From: DASQPE01 sp964519805
GTDB taxonomy: Bacteria > Gemmatimonadota > Gemmatimonadetes > Gemmatimonadales > GWC2-71-9
Length of the DNA: 36,316 bases
Assembly (NCBI GenBank): GCA_964519805.1
Contig: CAZFKN010000021.1
Span: forward strand, 1-36,316
Reading direction: 5' to 3'
Part shown: positions 19,024-28,060 of the stretch, one piece after another
Layout: each line of letters opens with the position of its first letter
How positions within the stretch are numbered: position 1 is the first letter of the stretch
Position numbers and translations under genes: made by a program
The notes under the pieces: generated by a model
Seen by the model: the letters and a program-made list of their open reading frames with translations, nothing else
The model's database searches: none
What the model was told of the DNA's origin: nothing

Positions 19024-19365
19024 ATGGCAGCCAAGAAGAAGTCCAAGAAAGCCAAGAGGTCCACCGCCAAGCGCCGCGCGGCAAAGAAGCCCGCCAAGAG
19101 GAAAACGGCCGCGAAGCGGAAGCCGAACCCGGCGTTCATGAAGGCCATGACGCCGAGCGCCGCACTCGCCGAAGTCGTCGGCAGCCGGCCGCTCCCCCGC
19201 ACCGAAGTCACCAGCAAGCTCTGGGCGTACATCAAGCGCAAGGGCCTCCAGGACAAGGTCAACAAGCGGAACATCCACGCCGACGAGGCGCTGCGCCCGA
19301 TCTTCAAGAAGGACGTCGTCAACATGTTCGAAATGACCAAGCTGGTGTCCAAGCACCTGAGCTAG
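19024..19365 (+). CDS. SWIB/MDM2-domain protein with histone-H1-like basic tail
   Basis: The product is 113 residues. Residues 1-35 are almost entirely Lys, Arg and Ala (repeats such as K-K-S-K-K-A-K-R and A-K-R-R-A-A-K-K), like histone H1 or bacterial Hc1-type tails. Residues about 39-113 form a SWIB domain: M-T-P-S-A-A-L-A-E-V-V-G, T-S-K-L-W-A-Y-I-K and I-H-A-D-E-A-L-R-P-I-F. SWIB proteins with such tails occur in chlamydiae and several soil phyla and are presumed to act on nucleoid structure. The start is chosen at the ATG with GGGAGA upstream; a longer open frame reaching to 18499 is not supported. Confidence 0.9.
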   Translation: MAAKKKSKKAKRSTAKRRAAKKPAKRKTAAKRKPNPAFMKAMTPSAALAEVVGSRPLPRTEVTSKLWAYIKRKGLQDKVNKRNIHADEALRPIFKKDVVNMFEMTKLVSKHLS

Positions 19366-19386
19366 GTCGTCGATCCCCACGCAGAC

Positions 19387-19416
19387 AAGAGGGCGCTCCC
19401 GCCGGAGCGCCCTTTG
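19387..19416. terminator. Intrinsic terminator shared by the SWIB and crtI genes
   Basis: AGGGCGCTCC (ending at 19399) pairs perfectly with GGAGCGCCCT (starting at 19404) around the loop CGCC. Flanking GACAA and TTTGTC extend the stem imperfectly and give a short T-rich end. It lies 25 bp after the SWIB stop and just past the end of the convergent desaturase gene. Confidence 0.75.
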
Positions 19417-19435
19417 TCGTTGCGCCCCGGACCCC

Positions 19436-20914
19436 TCAGCCTGCCGGCAGCTCGCGCTTGACGCGCCTCGCGGCGAGCTCCGCGGAGATGAGCACCATCG
19501 GCAGGCCGCAGCCGGGATGGGTGCTCTGGCCCACGAAGTAGAGATTGTGGTAGCGGCGATGACGGTTGTGCGGGCGGAAATAGCCGATCTGGCGCAGCCC
19601 ATGCGAGAGGCCGAATGCCTCGCCGCGAAGATTGCCGAACTGCCTGGTGAAGTCGGCCGGCGTCACGCGCCGCCGCGTCACGATGTGCCGGCGGAGGTCG
19701 GGACACGCGAGCGTCTCCAGCCGTTCGATCGTTCGCTGCTCGACCCGTGGCCCCTCCGTTTCCCAGTCGATCGGGCTCGCGGGATCCTGACTCGGCGCCA
19801 GCACCAGCACGAACAGGCTCTCGCAGCCGGGCGGCGCCCGCCCGGGGTCGGTCCGCGTGGGCGCGACAACGTAGAACGGCGGATCGTCGGGCATCCGATG
19901 CTCGTCACAGAGCATCCGGCACGAGGCGGCCAGGTCACGCGGCACCGCCAGATTGTGATGCAGCAGGCCCGGGTATGTCCGGTTCACGCCGAGGTAGAGC
20001 AAGACCACCGAGCAGCTGAATTCCTTCCGCTCGATCCCCGGGTACGGCTCGCGCAGCAGCGTCTGGTACGTGTACGGCAGGTCGGCGTTCACCACCACCA
20101 CGTCCGCGGCCAGCTCGCGCCCGTCGGCCAGGCGCGCGGCCGCGACCCGCCGGCCGACCCGCTGCAGGCTCGTCACCGGTGTGCCGTAGTGGAAGGTCAC
20201 GCCCAGCTGGCCGCCGAGGCGCTCGAGCGCGACCGCCAGCTGGTGCATGCCGCCCGCGGGATAGTAGATCCCGCCCGCGATCTCCGTGTGCGCGAGGAGG
20301 CCATAGATCGCGAGCGAGCGGAACGGCGAGAGCCCGAGATAGAGGGACTGGAACGTGACCGCCTGCCGCAGCCGTTCGTCCCGGAAGAACCGGCCCGCCA
20401 GCGCCTGGAGATCGCCGAGGGCGGCCGGCCCGTAGCGCAGCCCGAGCCCACCCACGCGCAGCATGGCCAGCGGGCGATGCATGTCCCGGCGGATGAACTC
20501 GATGCCGCGACGATAGAGCTGCCCGGTAAAGGCCAGCCACTCGAGCGCGCGGGGACCGCACCCCGGCTCGATCTGTTCGAAGTTCGTCAGCAACTGATCG
20601 AGCCGGCTGGTCATTTCCAGCGTGGACCCATCGGCGAAATGCATGCGATAGCACGGGTCGCATTGCACCAGCCGGACGTAGTCTTCCCGCCGCCGACCGA
20701 CGTCGTGGAAGAGCCGCTCCCAGCAGTCCGGCATCATTACCATCGACGGTCCGGTATCGAAGGTGTAACCCGCCGATCGCCAGACGCCTGCGCGCCCGCC
20801 CGGGACATCGTGTTGCTCCACCACCGTCACGAGGTAGCCGGCATGGGCGAGTCGGATCGCGGTCGCGAGCCCACCGATCCCCGCGCCGACCACGGCCACG
20901 CGGCGGCCACTCAC
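19436..20914 (-). CDS. crtI: CrtI-type carotenoid (phytoene) desaturase
   Basis: The product is 492 residues from a GTG start. The N-terminal FAD-binding motif V-A-V-V-G-A-G-I-G-G-L at 6-16 is followed by E-Q-H-D-V-P-G-G-R-A and F-D-T-G-P-S near 52-57. The C-terminal signature near residues 456-475 (F-V-G-Q-S-T-H-P-G-C-G-L-P-M-V) is typical of bacterial CrtI and CrtD. It introduces double bases-conjugating unsaturations into phytoene-derived carotenoids at the membrane. No crtB or cyclase is in the window, so the exact substrate (phytoene, or a later intermediate as for CrtD) is uncertain. It is divergent from ettA, with 50 bp between start codons. Confidence 0.88.
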   Translation of the reverse strand: MSGRRVAVVGAGIGGLATAIRLAHAGYLVTVVEQHDVPGGRAGVWRSAGYTFDTGPSMVMMPDCWERLFHDVGRRREDYVRLVQCDPCYRMHFADGSTLEMTSRLDQLLTNFEQIEPGCGPRALEWLAFTGQLYRRGIEFIRRDMHRPLAMLRVGGLGLRYGPAALGDLQALAGRFFRDERLRQAVTFQSLYLGLSPFRSLAIYGLLAHTEIAGGIYYPAGGMHQLAVALERLGGQLGVTFHYGTPVTSLQRVGRRVAAARLADGRELAADVVVVNADLPYTYQTLLREPYPGIERKEFSCSVVLLYLGVNRTYPGLLHHNLAVPRDLAASCRMLCDEHRMPDDPPFYVVAPTRTDPGRAPPGCESLFVLVLAPSQDPASPIDWETEGPRVEQRTIERLETLACPDLRRHIVTRRRVTPADFTRQFGNLRGEAFGLSHGLRQIGYFRPHNRHRRYHNLYFVGQSTHPGCGLPMVLISAELAARRVKRELPAG

Positions 20915-20949
20915 GCCGCTTCCCGTCCCCGTTCGGCGTTGTCGCGGTG

Positions 20950-20955
20950 TATCTT
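20950..20955 (+). promoter_or_regulatory. Probable -10 element of a leaderless ettA transcript
   Basis: TATCTT ends nine bases before the ATG at 20965, and no ribosome-binding site lies between them (TGGCCCCCT). Transcription would then begin at or just before the start codon. A very similar arrangement precedes aguB. No convincing -35 element is seen. Confidence 0.4.
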
Positions 20956-20964
20956 TGGCCCCCT

Positions 20965-22641
20965 ATGGCCGGCGAATACATCTTTACGATCCGCGACCTC
21001 CGAAAGGTCGTGCCCCCGAGCAAGGAGATCCTGAAAGGGATCCACCTCTCCTTCTACCCCGGCGCCAAGATCGGCGTCCTCGGCGCCAACGGCGCGGGCA
21101 AGTCCACGCTCCTCCGGATCATGGCCGGTGTCGACACCGACTTTCTGGGGGACGCGCGGCCGCTCCCGGGAACCCGCATCGGGTACCTGGCGCAGGAGCC
21201 GGCGCTGGACCCGGGCAAAGATGTCCGCGGCAACGTGGAAGTGGCCGTGGCCGACTCGCGCGCGCTGCTCCAGCAGTTCGAGACGCTCAGTGCGAGGTTC
21301 GCCGAGCCGATGGACGACGACGAGATGACTCGGCTGCTGGAAAAGCAAGGCAACCTCCAGGAACGGATCGACGCCCTCGGGCTCTGGGAGCTGGACCACA
21401 AGATCGATCTCGCGATGGACGCGCTGCGGCTCCCGCCGGGCGACGCGGACGTCGCGAGCATCTCCGGCGGTGAGCGCCGCCGGGTGGCGCTCTGCCGGGT
21501 GCTGCTGGCCCAGCCCGACATGCTCCTGCTGGACGAGCCGACCAACCACCTTGATGCCGAGAGCGTCTGGTGGCTCGAGCGCTATCTCGCGGAGTTTCCG
21601 GGAACGGTCGTCGCGGTCACCCACGACCGCTACTTCCTGGACAACGTCGCCAAGTGGATCCTGGAGCTGTACCAGGGCGCCGGCATTCCCTGGGAGGGAA
21701 ACTACTCCTCCTGGCTGGAGCAGAAGCAGCAGCGGCTGGCCCGGGAAGAGAAACAGGCGTCGGCCCGGCAGAAAACCCTCGAGCACGAGCTCGAATGGAT
21801 CCGCATGGCGCCGCGGGCCCGGCAGGCCAAGAGCAAGGCGCGCATCACGCGGTTCGAGGAGCTTCGCGCCGAGGCGGAGCGGCAGTCGGAGGGCAGCGCG
21901 GAGATTCTGATTCCCGTCCCGGAGCGCCTCGGCGACGAGGTGGTCATCGCGAAAGGGGTCTCGAAGGCATACGGCGATCGGCTCCTCTTCGAGGGCCTGA
22001 GCTTCGCCCTGCCGCGCGGCGGCATCGTCGGCGTGATCGGTCCGAACGGCGCCGGGAAGACCACCCTGTTCCGGATGATCACGGGAAGCGAGACGGCAGA
22101 CGCCGGCGAGCTGGTCGTGGGACGGACCGTGCAGCTCGCCTACGTGGACCAGAGCCGCGACGCGCTGGACGGCGGCAAGACCGTGTACGAGGAGATCTCC
22201 GGCGGGCAGGATACCCTCCAGTTCGGCAAGCGCCAGGTGAATGCGCGCGCCTATTGCGCCGGCTTCAACTTCCGCGGCGCCGACCAGCAGAAGCGGGTGA
22301 AAGATCTCTCGGGCGGCGAGCGGAACCGCCTGCACCTGGCCAAGCTGCTCAAGCGCGGCGGCAACGTGCTCCTGCTGGACGAGCCGACCAACGATCTCGA
22401 CGTGGACACGCTGCGTGCGCTGGAGGAAGCTCTCGTGGGGTTCGCCGGGTGCGCCGTCGTGATCAGCCACGACCGCTGGTTCCTGGACCGCATCGCCACG
22501 CACATGCTGGCGTTCGAGGGCAACAGCGAGGTCGTCTGGTTCGAAGGGAACTATCAGGAGTACGCCGCCGATCTGAGGCGCCGGAAAGGTGTCGACGCGA
22601 ACCAGCCGCACCGGATACGGTACAAGAAACTGGTGCATTGA
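20965..22641 (+). CDS. ettA: Energy-dependent translational throttle protein EttA (ABC-F ATPase)
   Basis: The product is 558 residues, near the E. coli length (555). There are two ABC domains: Walker A G-A-N-G-A-G-K-S at 40-47 and G-P-N-G-A-G-K-T near 359, signatures I-S-G-G-E-R-R-R and L-S-G-G-E-R-N-R, and Walker B L-L-L-D-E-P-T-N in both. The linker (about 240-310) holds the charged arm/P-site tRNA interaction motif region. There are no membrane segments. It binds the ribosome E site and gates translation according to ATP/ADP. The start is chosen at the second ATG because the family begins M-A-x-Y-I-Y/F-T; the ATG at 20947 lies inside the presumed promoter. Confidence 0.95.
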   Translation: MAGEYIFTIRDLRKVVPPSKEILKGIHLSFYPGAKIGVLGANGAGKSTLLRIMAGVDTDFLGDARPLPGTRIGYLAQEPALDPGKDVRGNVEVAVADSRALLQQFETLSARFAEPMDDDEMTRLLEKQGNLQERIDALGLWELDHKIDLAMDALRLPPGDADVASISGGERRRVALCRVLLAQPDMLLLDEPTNHLDAESVWWLERYLAEFPGTVVAVTHDRYFLDNVAKWILELYQGAGIPWEGNYSSWLEQKQQRLAREEKQASARQKTLEHELEWIRMAPRARQAKSKARITRFEELRAEAERQSEGSAEILIPVPERLGDEVVIAKGVSKAYGDRLLFEGLSFALPRGGIVGVIGPNGAGKTTLFRMITGSETADAGELVVGRTVQLAYVDQSRDALDGGKTVYEEISGGQDTLQFGKRQVNARAYCAGFNFRGADQQKRVKDLSGGERNRLHLAKLLKRGGNVLLLDEPTNDLDVDTLRALEEALVGFAGCAVVISHDRWFLDRIATHMLAFEGNSEVVWFEGNYQEYAADLRRRKGVDANQPHRIRYKKLVH

Positions 22642-22647
22642 GGCGCG

Positions 22648-22729
22648 GTGAACGGCGAACCGTGAACGGTGAATCGGTGGTTTCGGTGACCGGATGGCCC
22701 CGTTCACTGTTTACTGTTCACCGTTTACC
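22648..22729. repeat. Heptad-repeat hairpin, GTGAACG family (copy B1)
   Basis: The left arm has units GTGAACG, GCGAACC, GTGAACG and GTGAATC. The right arm (22702-22729) has GTTCACT, GTTTACT, GTTCACC and GTTTACC. The arms are complementary and flank a GC-rich centre. The element starts seven bases after the ettA stop and ends 23 bases before the glgP start. Copy B2 at 36217-36312 shares the GCGAACC and GTTTACC variant units. Confidence 0.85.
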
Positions 22730-22752
22730 CTGTCGGATTACCTTCTTCCTTC

Positions 22753-24906
22753 ATGCTCACCACCCAATCCCGCGTCCCGTATCTGCCCGCCCGCATCGAG
22801 GGCCTGTCCTCGATGGTCATGAACCTCTGGTGGAGCTGGACGCCGGAGGCGCGAACGCTGTTTCGCTCGATCGACCCGCTGCTCTGGCACCGCGTCCGGC
22901 ACAATCCGATCGACTTGCTGTGCCGGGTCGATCCGGCACGGATCGCCGCGCGCGCGAGCGACACCGATTTCCTTCGCCGCTACGATGAGGTCATGGGTCG
23001 CATGACCCACGACCTGACGACGCCGGACACCTGGTTCAATCGCGCGTACGCCGGCTACAGCGACGGCCCCCTCGCCTACTTCTGCGCGGAGTTCGGGCTC
23101 CACGCCTCGGTACCGATCTACTCCGGTGGCCTCGGTGTGCTCGCCGGCGACCATTGCAAGTCGGCGTCGGATCTCGGCGTGCCGATGGTCGGCGTCGGGC
23201 TCTTCTACATGAAGGGCTACTTCGACCAGCGGTTGCGGCTCGACGGATGGCAGGAGGACAGCGACGAGGAGTACGACATCAGCCGGACGCCGCTCGAGCG
23301 CGTGATCGGCCCCGGGCGCGAGCCCTTCCTCGCCACGGTGCAGACGGGTGGCCGACCGGTACAGCTCCGCGCCTGGCGCATGATGGTGGGACGGGTCCCC
23401 GTCTATCTCCTCGACACCAACCTCGAGGCGAACCATCCGGACGACCGCCTGCTCATGAACAAGCTGTACGCCGGCGGGCCGGAGCTGCGCTTGCGCCAGG
23501 AGTGGATCCTGGGGGTGGGCGGCGTCAGAATGTTGCGGGCGGTCGGGATCAACCCCGCCGTGTGGCACGCCAACGAGGGCCACGCCGCGTTCATGATGGT
23601 CGAACGCATCCGAGAGCTGACGGCGAGGGGCACGTCGTTCGCCGATGCCGTCCGTGAAGTGCGGAGCCGCAGCATCTTCACGACCCACACGCCCGTGCCT
23701 GCCGGGCACGACGCCTTCGCGGCGGACGACGTGGCGGCCTGCATCGGCCCCGTGTGGGAGGAGATGGGCGTGGATCGCGACGCTTTCTTTCACCTGGGGC
23801 GCCATCCGGCCCTCCCCGATCGCTTCCACATGACCGTGACCGCCATCCGGTGTTCGTCGAAGGTGAACGGCGTGTCCCGCCAGCACGGGCAGGTCTCCCG
23901 CCATCTGTGGCGCGACCTCTGGCCCAACCGGCCGTGGGAGACGATCCCGGTAGGCCATGTCACCAACGGCGTGCACCTCGCCACCTGGATGGCGGCGCCG
24001 ATCATGGCGCTGCTCGACCAGCACGTGGGACCAGGGTGGAGCGACCGCGAGGACGACGTGGCGATGTGGGATCACGTCCTCACGCTCGACCATGCGGCGC
24101 TCTGGCAGGCGCACGGCCAGCTCAAGGACGTCCTCCACGACTACATCCGGGAGGATACCCGCCACCGGTTCGCCGGCCAGCACAAGGAGGCCGCCCAGGT
24201 CGTGGGCGCGGGCACGCTGCTCGACCCGCACGCGCTGACGATCGGGTTCGCCCGCCGCTTTGCGACCTACAAGCGCGCGAACCTGATCTTCCGCGACCTC
24301 GAGCGCCTGCGTCGTCTGCTCACCAACCCGTGGCGGCCGGTGCAGATCGTCTTCGCCGGCAAGGCGCATCCGGCGGACAATCCGGGCAAGGAAGTGCTCC
24401 AGAGCGTGTACCAGTTCACCCGCGACCCGGCGTTCGAAGGTCGCGTGGCCTTCATCGAAGATTACGACATGCACCTGGCCCACGTGCTGGTGCAGGGCAC
24501 CGATCTGTGGCTCAATCTCCCCCGCGCGCCGCTCGAGGCCTCCGGCACGAGCGGCATGAAGGCCGCGCTCAACGGCGTGCCGCAGCTGGGCACGCTGGAC
24601 GGGTGGTGGAAAGAGGCGTACGATGGGTTGTCCGGCTGGGCGATTCCCCAGGCGGGTGAGCACGACGATGCGGATACCGCAGATGCCGACCGATTCTACA
24701 ACCTGCTCGAGGAGCAGGTCATCCCCCTCTACTACAACCGGGATGCGCGGGGCGTTCCGCTCGGCTGGGTGGAAAAGATGCGCTATTCCATCCGGCTCGG
24801 CGGGGCGCGATTCACGGCCCGGCGGATGATGGAAGAGTATGTCCAGAAGTACTACGCGCCCGCGTTCCGGGGCGAGTCGTCCGCCGACGACCCACCCACC
24901 GGATAG
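22753..24906 (+). CDS. glgP: Alpha-glucan (glycogen) phosphorylase, GT35, DUF3417 type
   Basis: The product is 717 residues, the short phosphorylase form with an N-terminal DUF3417 segment (N-L-W-W-S-W near 24-29). Y-F-C-A-E-F-G-L-H and Y-S-G-G-L-G-V-L-A-G-D-H near residues 109-135 form the active-site entrance. The PLP lysine is Lys603 in E-A-S-G-T-S-G-M-K-A-A-L-N-G. It releases glucose-1-phosphate from glycogen chain ends. It is the first gene of a glycogen operon, placed directly after repeat B1, with no ribosome-binding site visible. The glgA reading frame begins inside its last 68 bases. Confidence 0.94.
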   Translation: MLTTQSRVPYLPARIEGLSSMVMNLWWSWTPEARTLFRSIDPLLWHRVRHNPIDLLCRVDPARIAARASDTDFLRRYDEVMGRMTHDLTTPDTWFNRAYAGYSDGPLAYFCAEFGLHASVPIYSGGLGVLAGDHCKSASDLGVPMVGVGLFYMKGYFDQRLRLDGWQEDSDEEYDISRTPLERVIGPGREPFLATVQTGGRPVQLRAWRMMVGRVPVYLLDTNLEANHPDDRLLMNKLYAGGPELRLRQEWILGVGGVRMLRAVGINPAVWHANEGHAAFMMVERIRELTARGTSFADAVREVRSRSIFTTHTPVPAGHDAFAADDVAACIGPVWEEMGVDRDAFFHLGRHPALPDRFHMTVTAIRCSSKVNGVSRQHGQVSRHLWRDLWPNRPWETIPVGHVTNGVHLATWMAAPIMALLDQHVGPGWSDREDDVAMWDHVLTLDHAALWQAHGQLKDVLHDYIREDTRHRFAGQHKEAAQVVGAGTLLDPHALTIGFARRFATYKRANLIFRDLERLRRLLTNPWRPVQIVFAGKAHPADNPGKEVLQSVYQFTRDPAFEGRVAFIEDYDMHLAHVLVQGTDLWLNLPRAPLEASGTSGMKAALNGVPQLGTLDGWWKEAYDGLSGWAIPQAGEHDDADTADADRFYNLLEEQVIPLYYNRDARGVPLGWVEKMRYSIRLGGARFTARRMMEEYVQKYYAPAFRGESSADDPPTG

Positions 24907-26359
24907 TCCCCTCTCGGTCGTGCACCTCACGGCCGAGTACTTCCCCTACGCGCGCACCGGCGGACTCGCCGAGGCCGTGATGGGGCTCGCCTCGTTCCAG
25001 CAGGCGGCCGGTGTCCCCGTCACCGTGCTCCTGCCGCTCTATCGCACCGTGCGCGACGAAGCGCCCGACCTGGAGCCGGTCGGTCCGCCGATCCGCGTGC
25101 CACTGGGATCCCGGGTCGAAGAAGCACGGATCTTCCGGATCGCGGGGACCGCCGGGCAGTCCCGGCCGCGGGTGTTCTTCATCGAGCATCTCGACTTCTT
25201 CAACCGCGCCGGGATCTACGGCGAGCAGGGTCGGGACTATCCCGACAACGCCCGGCGCTTTGCCTTTTTCGCGCTCGCTGCCTGCCTGGCGCTGCCGCGC
25301 GTGGCGTCCGCGCCCTTGATCCTCCACGCCCACGACTGGCACACCGCCCTGGCGCCGATCTACCTGCGCACCGTCGTGGCACAGGAGCCGTGGGCCCGGA
25401 ATGCGCTTGCCGTCATGTCGGTCCACAATCCCGGTTACCAGGGTCACTTCGGTCCCGAAGCCATGCTCGAGCTGGGGCTCCCGGTCGAGCTGTACAACTG
25501 GCGCCAGCTCGAGTGGTACGGGAAGGTGAACTTCCTGAAGGGCGGGCTCGCGTTCGCCGACTGCGCGATCACCGTGAGCCCGACGCAGGCCATCGAGCTC
25601 TGCACGCCGGGCGGCGGCTTCGGGCTGCACGAGATGTACAAGGAGCTCGGCGACCGGCTGGTCGGCATCCTGAACGGAATCGATCAGACGGTGTGGGATC
25701 CCGCGACCGATCCGCAGATTCTCGCGCGTTACGGGGTGCAGGACCTCGCGGGCAAGCAGCGCTGCAAGGCGGCGTTGCAGCGCTCCTACGGCCTCCCCGA
25801 AAATCCTGCGACACCTCTCTTCGGCATGGCCGGGCGCCTGGTCCAGCAGAAGGGCCTCGACCTGATTCTCGAGAGCGGGCAGCTCCTCCAGGAGAATGCC
25901 CAGTTCGTCTTTCTCGGCAGCGGCGATCCGCGCTATGAGGAGGCCCTGGCGGGACTCGCCCGCGCGGCGCCGGGACGGGTCGGCGTGCAGCTCGCGTTCC
26001 GTGATTCGCTGGAACATCGGCTCATGGCCGGTGTCGACCTGTTCCTCATGCCCTCCCTCTACGAGCCGTGCGGCCTCACCCAAATGCGGGCCCAGCGATA
26101 CGGCTCGCTGCCGGTCGCGCGGCGCGTCGGCGGCCTGGCGGATACAATCGAGGACGGCGTGACCGGCTTCCTGTTCAATGCCTATGAGGCCACCGCGCTC
26201 GAGGAGGCGGCGTTCCGGGCCCTGGCGGTCTACGGACGTCCCGCCGACCGCACGTGCATGATGCGTGCGGCCATGGCGCGGGACTTCAGCTGGGAACGAT
26301 CGGTCTCCGCCTACATTGACGTCTATCGGCGCGTCGTGGCCCGGGGGCCCCGCGCCTGA
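24839..26359 (+). CDS. glgA: Glycogen synthase (GT5)
   Basis: The product is 506 residues if started at 24839, where GGAAGAG precedes the ATG. The family core begins at V-V-H-L-T-A-E-Y-F-P-Y near residue 27. A GTG at 24920 would start inside the first beta strand, so the overlapping start is preferred, though the first 25 residues are not family-like. T-G-G-L-A-E near 40 binds the nucleotide sugar; H-A-H-D-W-H-T near 165 and Glu409 in L-Y-E-P-C-G-L-T-Q-M-R are active-site motifs of the GT-B fold. It extends alpha-1,4-glucan from ADP- or UDP-glucose. The next gene follows 11 bp later. Confidence 0.92.
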   Translation: MSRSTTRPRSGASRPPTTHPPDSPLSVVHLTAEYFPYARTGGLAEAVMGLASFQQAAGVPVTVLLPLYRTVRDEAPDLEPVGPPIRVPLGSRVEEARIFRIAGTAGQSRPRVFFIEHLDFFNRAGIYGEQGRDYPDNARRFAFFALAACLALPRVASAPLILHAHDWHTALAPIYLRTVVAQEPWARNALAVMSVHNPGYQGHFGPEAMLELGLPVELYNWRQLEWYGKVNFLKGGLAFADCAITVSPTQAIELCTPGGGFGLHEMYKELGDRLVGILNGIDQTVWDPATDPQILARYGVQDLAGKQRCKAALQRSYGLPENPATPLFGMAGRLVQQKGLDLILESGQLLQENAQFVFLGSGDPRYEEALAGLARAAPGRVGVQLAFRDSLEHRLMAGVDLFLMPSLYEPCGLTQMRAQRYGSLPVARRVGGLADTIEDGVTGFLFNAYEATALEEAAFRALAVYGRPADRTCMMRAAMARDFSWERSVSAYIDVYRRVVARGPRA

Positions 26360-26370
26360 CCGGAGCCCAG

Positions 26371-28059
26371 ATGGACTTCGTCCTGATGCTCCACAGCCAC
26401 CTCCCGTGGGTCCTCAACCATGGGCGCTGGCCTCACGGCAGCGACTGGCTCAGCGAAGCCGCGCTCGACACCTACCTGCCGCTGCTCGAGACGCTGCGCG
26501 CGCTCGACCACGAGCACGTCCCGTCTCCCGTCACCATCGGCTTCACGCCGGTGCTCGCCAACCAGCTGGCCAGCCCTGTCTTCGTTGACGAGCTGGAGGC
26601 GTTCGTCGCCCAGCGGCTCGAGGCCTGCGATCAGGCCGCGCTCGACATCGCCGCGACCGAGCCGCATCTCCTGCCGCTCGTGCGCTACTGGCGTGACCGG
26701 CTCGTGCGGCTTCGGGACCTGTTGCGGGCCACCGGCTCCGATCTCGTGGGCGCGTTCCGCGATCTCGAGACGCGCGGCCGGATCGAAATCCTGGGCTCGG
26801 CAGGCACCCACGGCTTCCTTCCGCTCCTCGCCCGGGACGAGAGCATCCGGCTCCAGCTCGCGGTGGGCGTGGCTGAGCACCGGCGGCTGTTCGGCCGCGC
26901 GCCGGCCGGTTGCTGGCTGCCGGAGTGCGCGTACCGGGCGCGGGGACCCTGGGCACCCTGGCCCACGGCGCCCAGGGCCGGCGTCCGGCGGGGTATCGAA
27001 GAGCACCTGGCTGACGCCGGGTTCACGTTCTTCTTCGTGGACGCCCACCTGGCGGCGGCGGGACGGCCGCTCGGCGTGTACGGAGATCCGTTCGTGGGCC
27101 CGCGCGAAGCCGCCGAGGGCGAGGACCCGGCCGATCTGCATGCGCTCCGGTCGCCGTACCGCGCGTATCGCATCTCGCCCTCGCGGGGCACCCACGCCGT
27201 CGCCGCATACGTGCGCGATCCCCGCGCGTCCATGCAGGTCTGGAGCCGGCATCACGGGTATCCCGGATCGGCCCAATATCTCGAGTTCCACAAGATCCGC
27301 TGGCCCGGCGGGCTCAAGCTCTGGCGGGTCACCGGCGATGGAGTCGATCTCGGCGGCAAGCAGCCGTACGACCCCGCCGACGCCCGCAGCCACGCGCGGG
27401 GCCATGCGCAGCACTTCGCCGCGCTCCTCGGCCGGATCGCCGAGAGCGCGTCGCCCGGCCCGGACGGGGTCATCGCGGTTCCGTTCGACACCGAGCTCTT
27501 CGGGCACTGGTGGTTCGAAGGGCCCGATTTTCTGGGCGACGTCTACCGGGCTCTGCCGCGGCAGGAGCAGGTCCGCCCCGTGACGGGCTCCAGGCACATG
27601 GCCGATCACGCCCCGCGCATGGCGATCCGGCTCCCGGAAGGAACGTGGGGCGCCAACGGGGACTACTCCATGTGGCTCGGGCCGAAGACTGCCTGGACCT
27701 GGGAGCGGATCTGGCCGCTGGAGCAGCGCTTCTGGGATCTGGCCGGCGACGCCATCGCCCAGCCATCGACCCGGCCGGTGCTGGCGCAGGCCGCGCGGTC
27801 GCTTCTGCTCACCCAGTCCTCCGACTGGCAGTTCATCATCTCCACGGGTGCCGTCGCGGACTACGCCGTGCGCCGGTTCACCCAGCATTGCGTGGAGACC
27901 GAAAAGCTGCTCGCGGCAATGACGCCGGGCAGCGGTACGCCGCTCGAGGAGGGGCAGGCGCTCGCGGCCACGCTGAGCCGGCGCGACCACCTGTTCCCGG
28001 ACATCCTGTCCGCGGTCGCGGCCGCGCTCAGCGGCTCCCGCAGTCTCGCGCTCAGCTGA
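26371..28059 (+). CDS. GH57 1,4-alpha-glucan branching enzyme (DUF1957 family)
   Basis: The product is 562 residues. L-M-L-H-S-H-L-P-W at 5-13 is the GH57 N-terminal motif. The nucleophile is Glu185 in C-W-L-P-E-C-A-Y and the acid/base is Asp373 in V-P-F-D-T-E-L-F-G-H-W-W, both at the branching-enzyme signature positions. The C-terminal helical DUF1957-type domain includes S-S-D-W-Q-F-I-I-S-T-G. It introduces alpha-1,6 branches into glycogen, taking the place of a GH13 GlgB, which is absent here. It sits between glgA and the second GH57 gene, one base from the next start. Confidence 0.9.
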   Translation: MDFVLMLHSHLPWVLNHGRWPHGSDWLSEAALDTYLPLLETLRALDHEHVPSPVTIGFTPVLANQLASPVFVDELEAFVAQRLEACDQAALDIAATEPHLLPLVRYWRDRLVRLRDLLRATGSDLVGAFRDLETRGRIEILGSAGTHGFLPLLARDESIRLQLAVGVAEHRRLFGRAPAGCWLPECAYRARGPWAPWPTAPRAGVRRGIEEHLADAGFTFFFVDAHLAAAGRPLGVYGDPFVGPREAAEGEDPADLHALRSPYRAYRISPSRGTHAVAAYVRDPRASMQVWSRHHGYPGSAQYLEFHKIRWPGGLKLWRVTGDGVDLGGKQPYDPADARSHARGHAQHFAALLGRIAESASPGPDGVIAVPFDTELFGHWWFEGPDFLGDVYRALPRQEQVRPVTGSRHMADHAPRMAIRLPEGTWGANGDYSMWLGPKTAWTWERIWPLEQRFWDLAGDAIAQPSTRPVLAQAARSLLLTQSSDWQFIISTGAVADYAVRRFTQHCVETEKLLAAMTPGSGTPLEEGQALAATLSRRDHLFPDILSAVAAALSGSRSLALS

Positions 28060-28060
28060 T

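Noticed and set aside
20911..24930. Long minus-strand open frames opposite ettA and glgP
   Set aside because: Both plus-strand genes are unambiguous by motif; the antisense frames arise from GC-rich codon bias.
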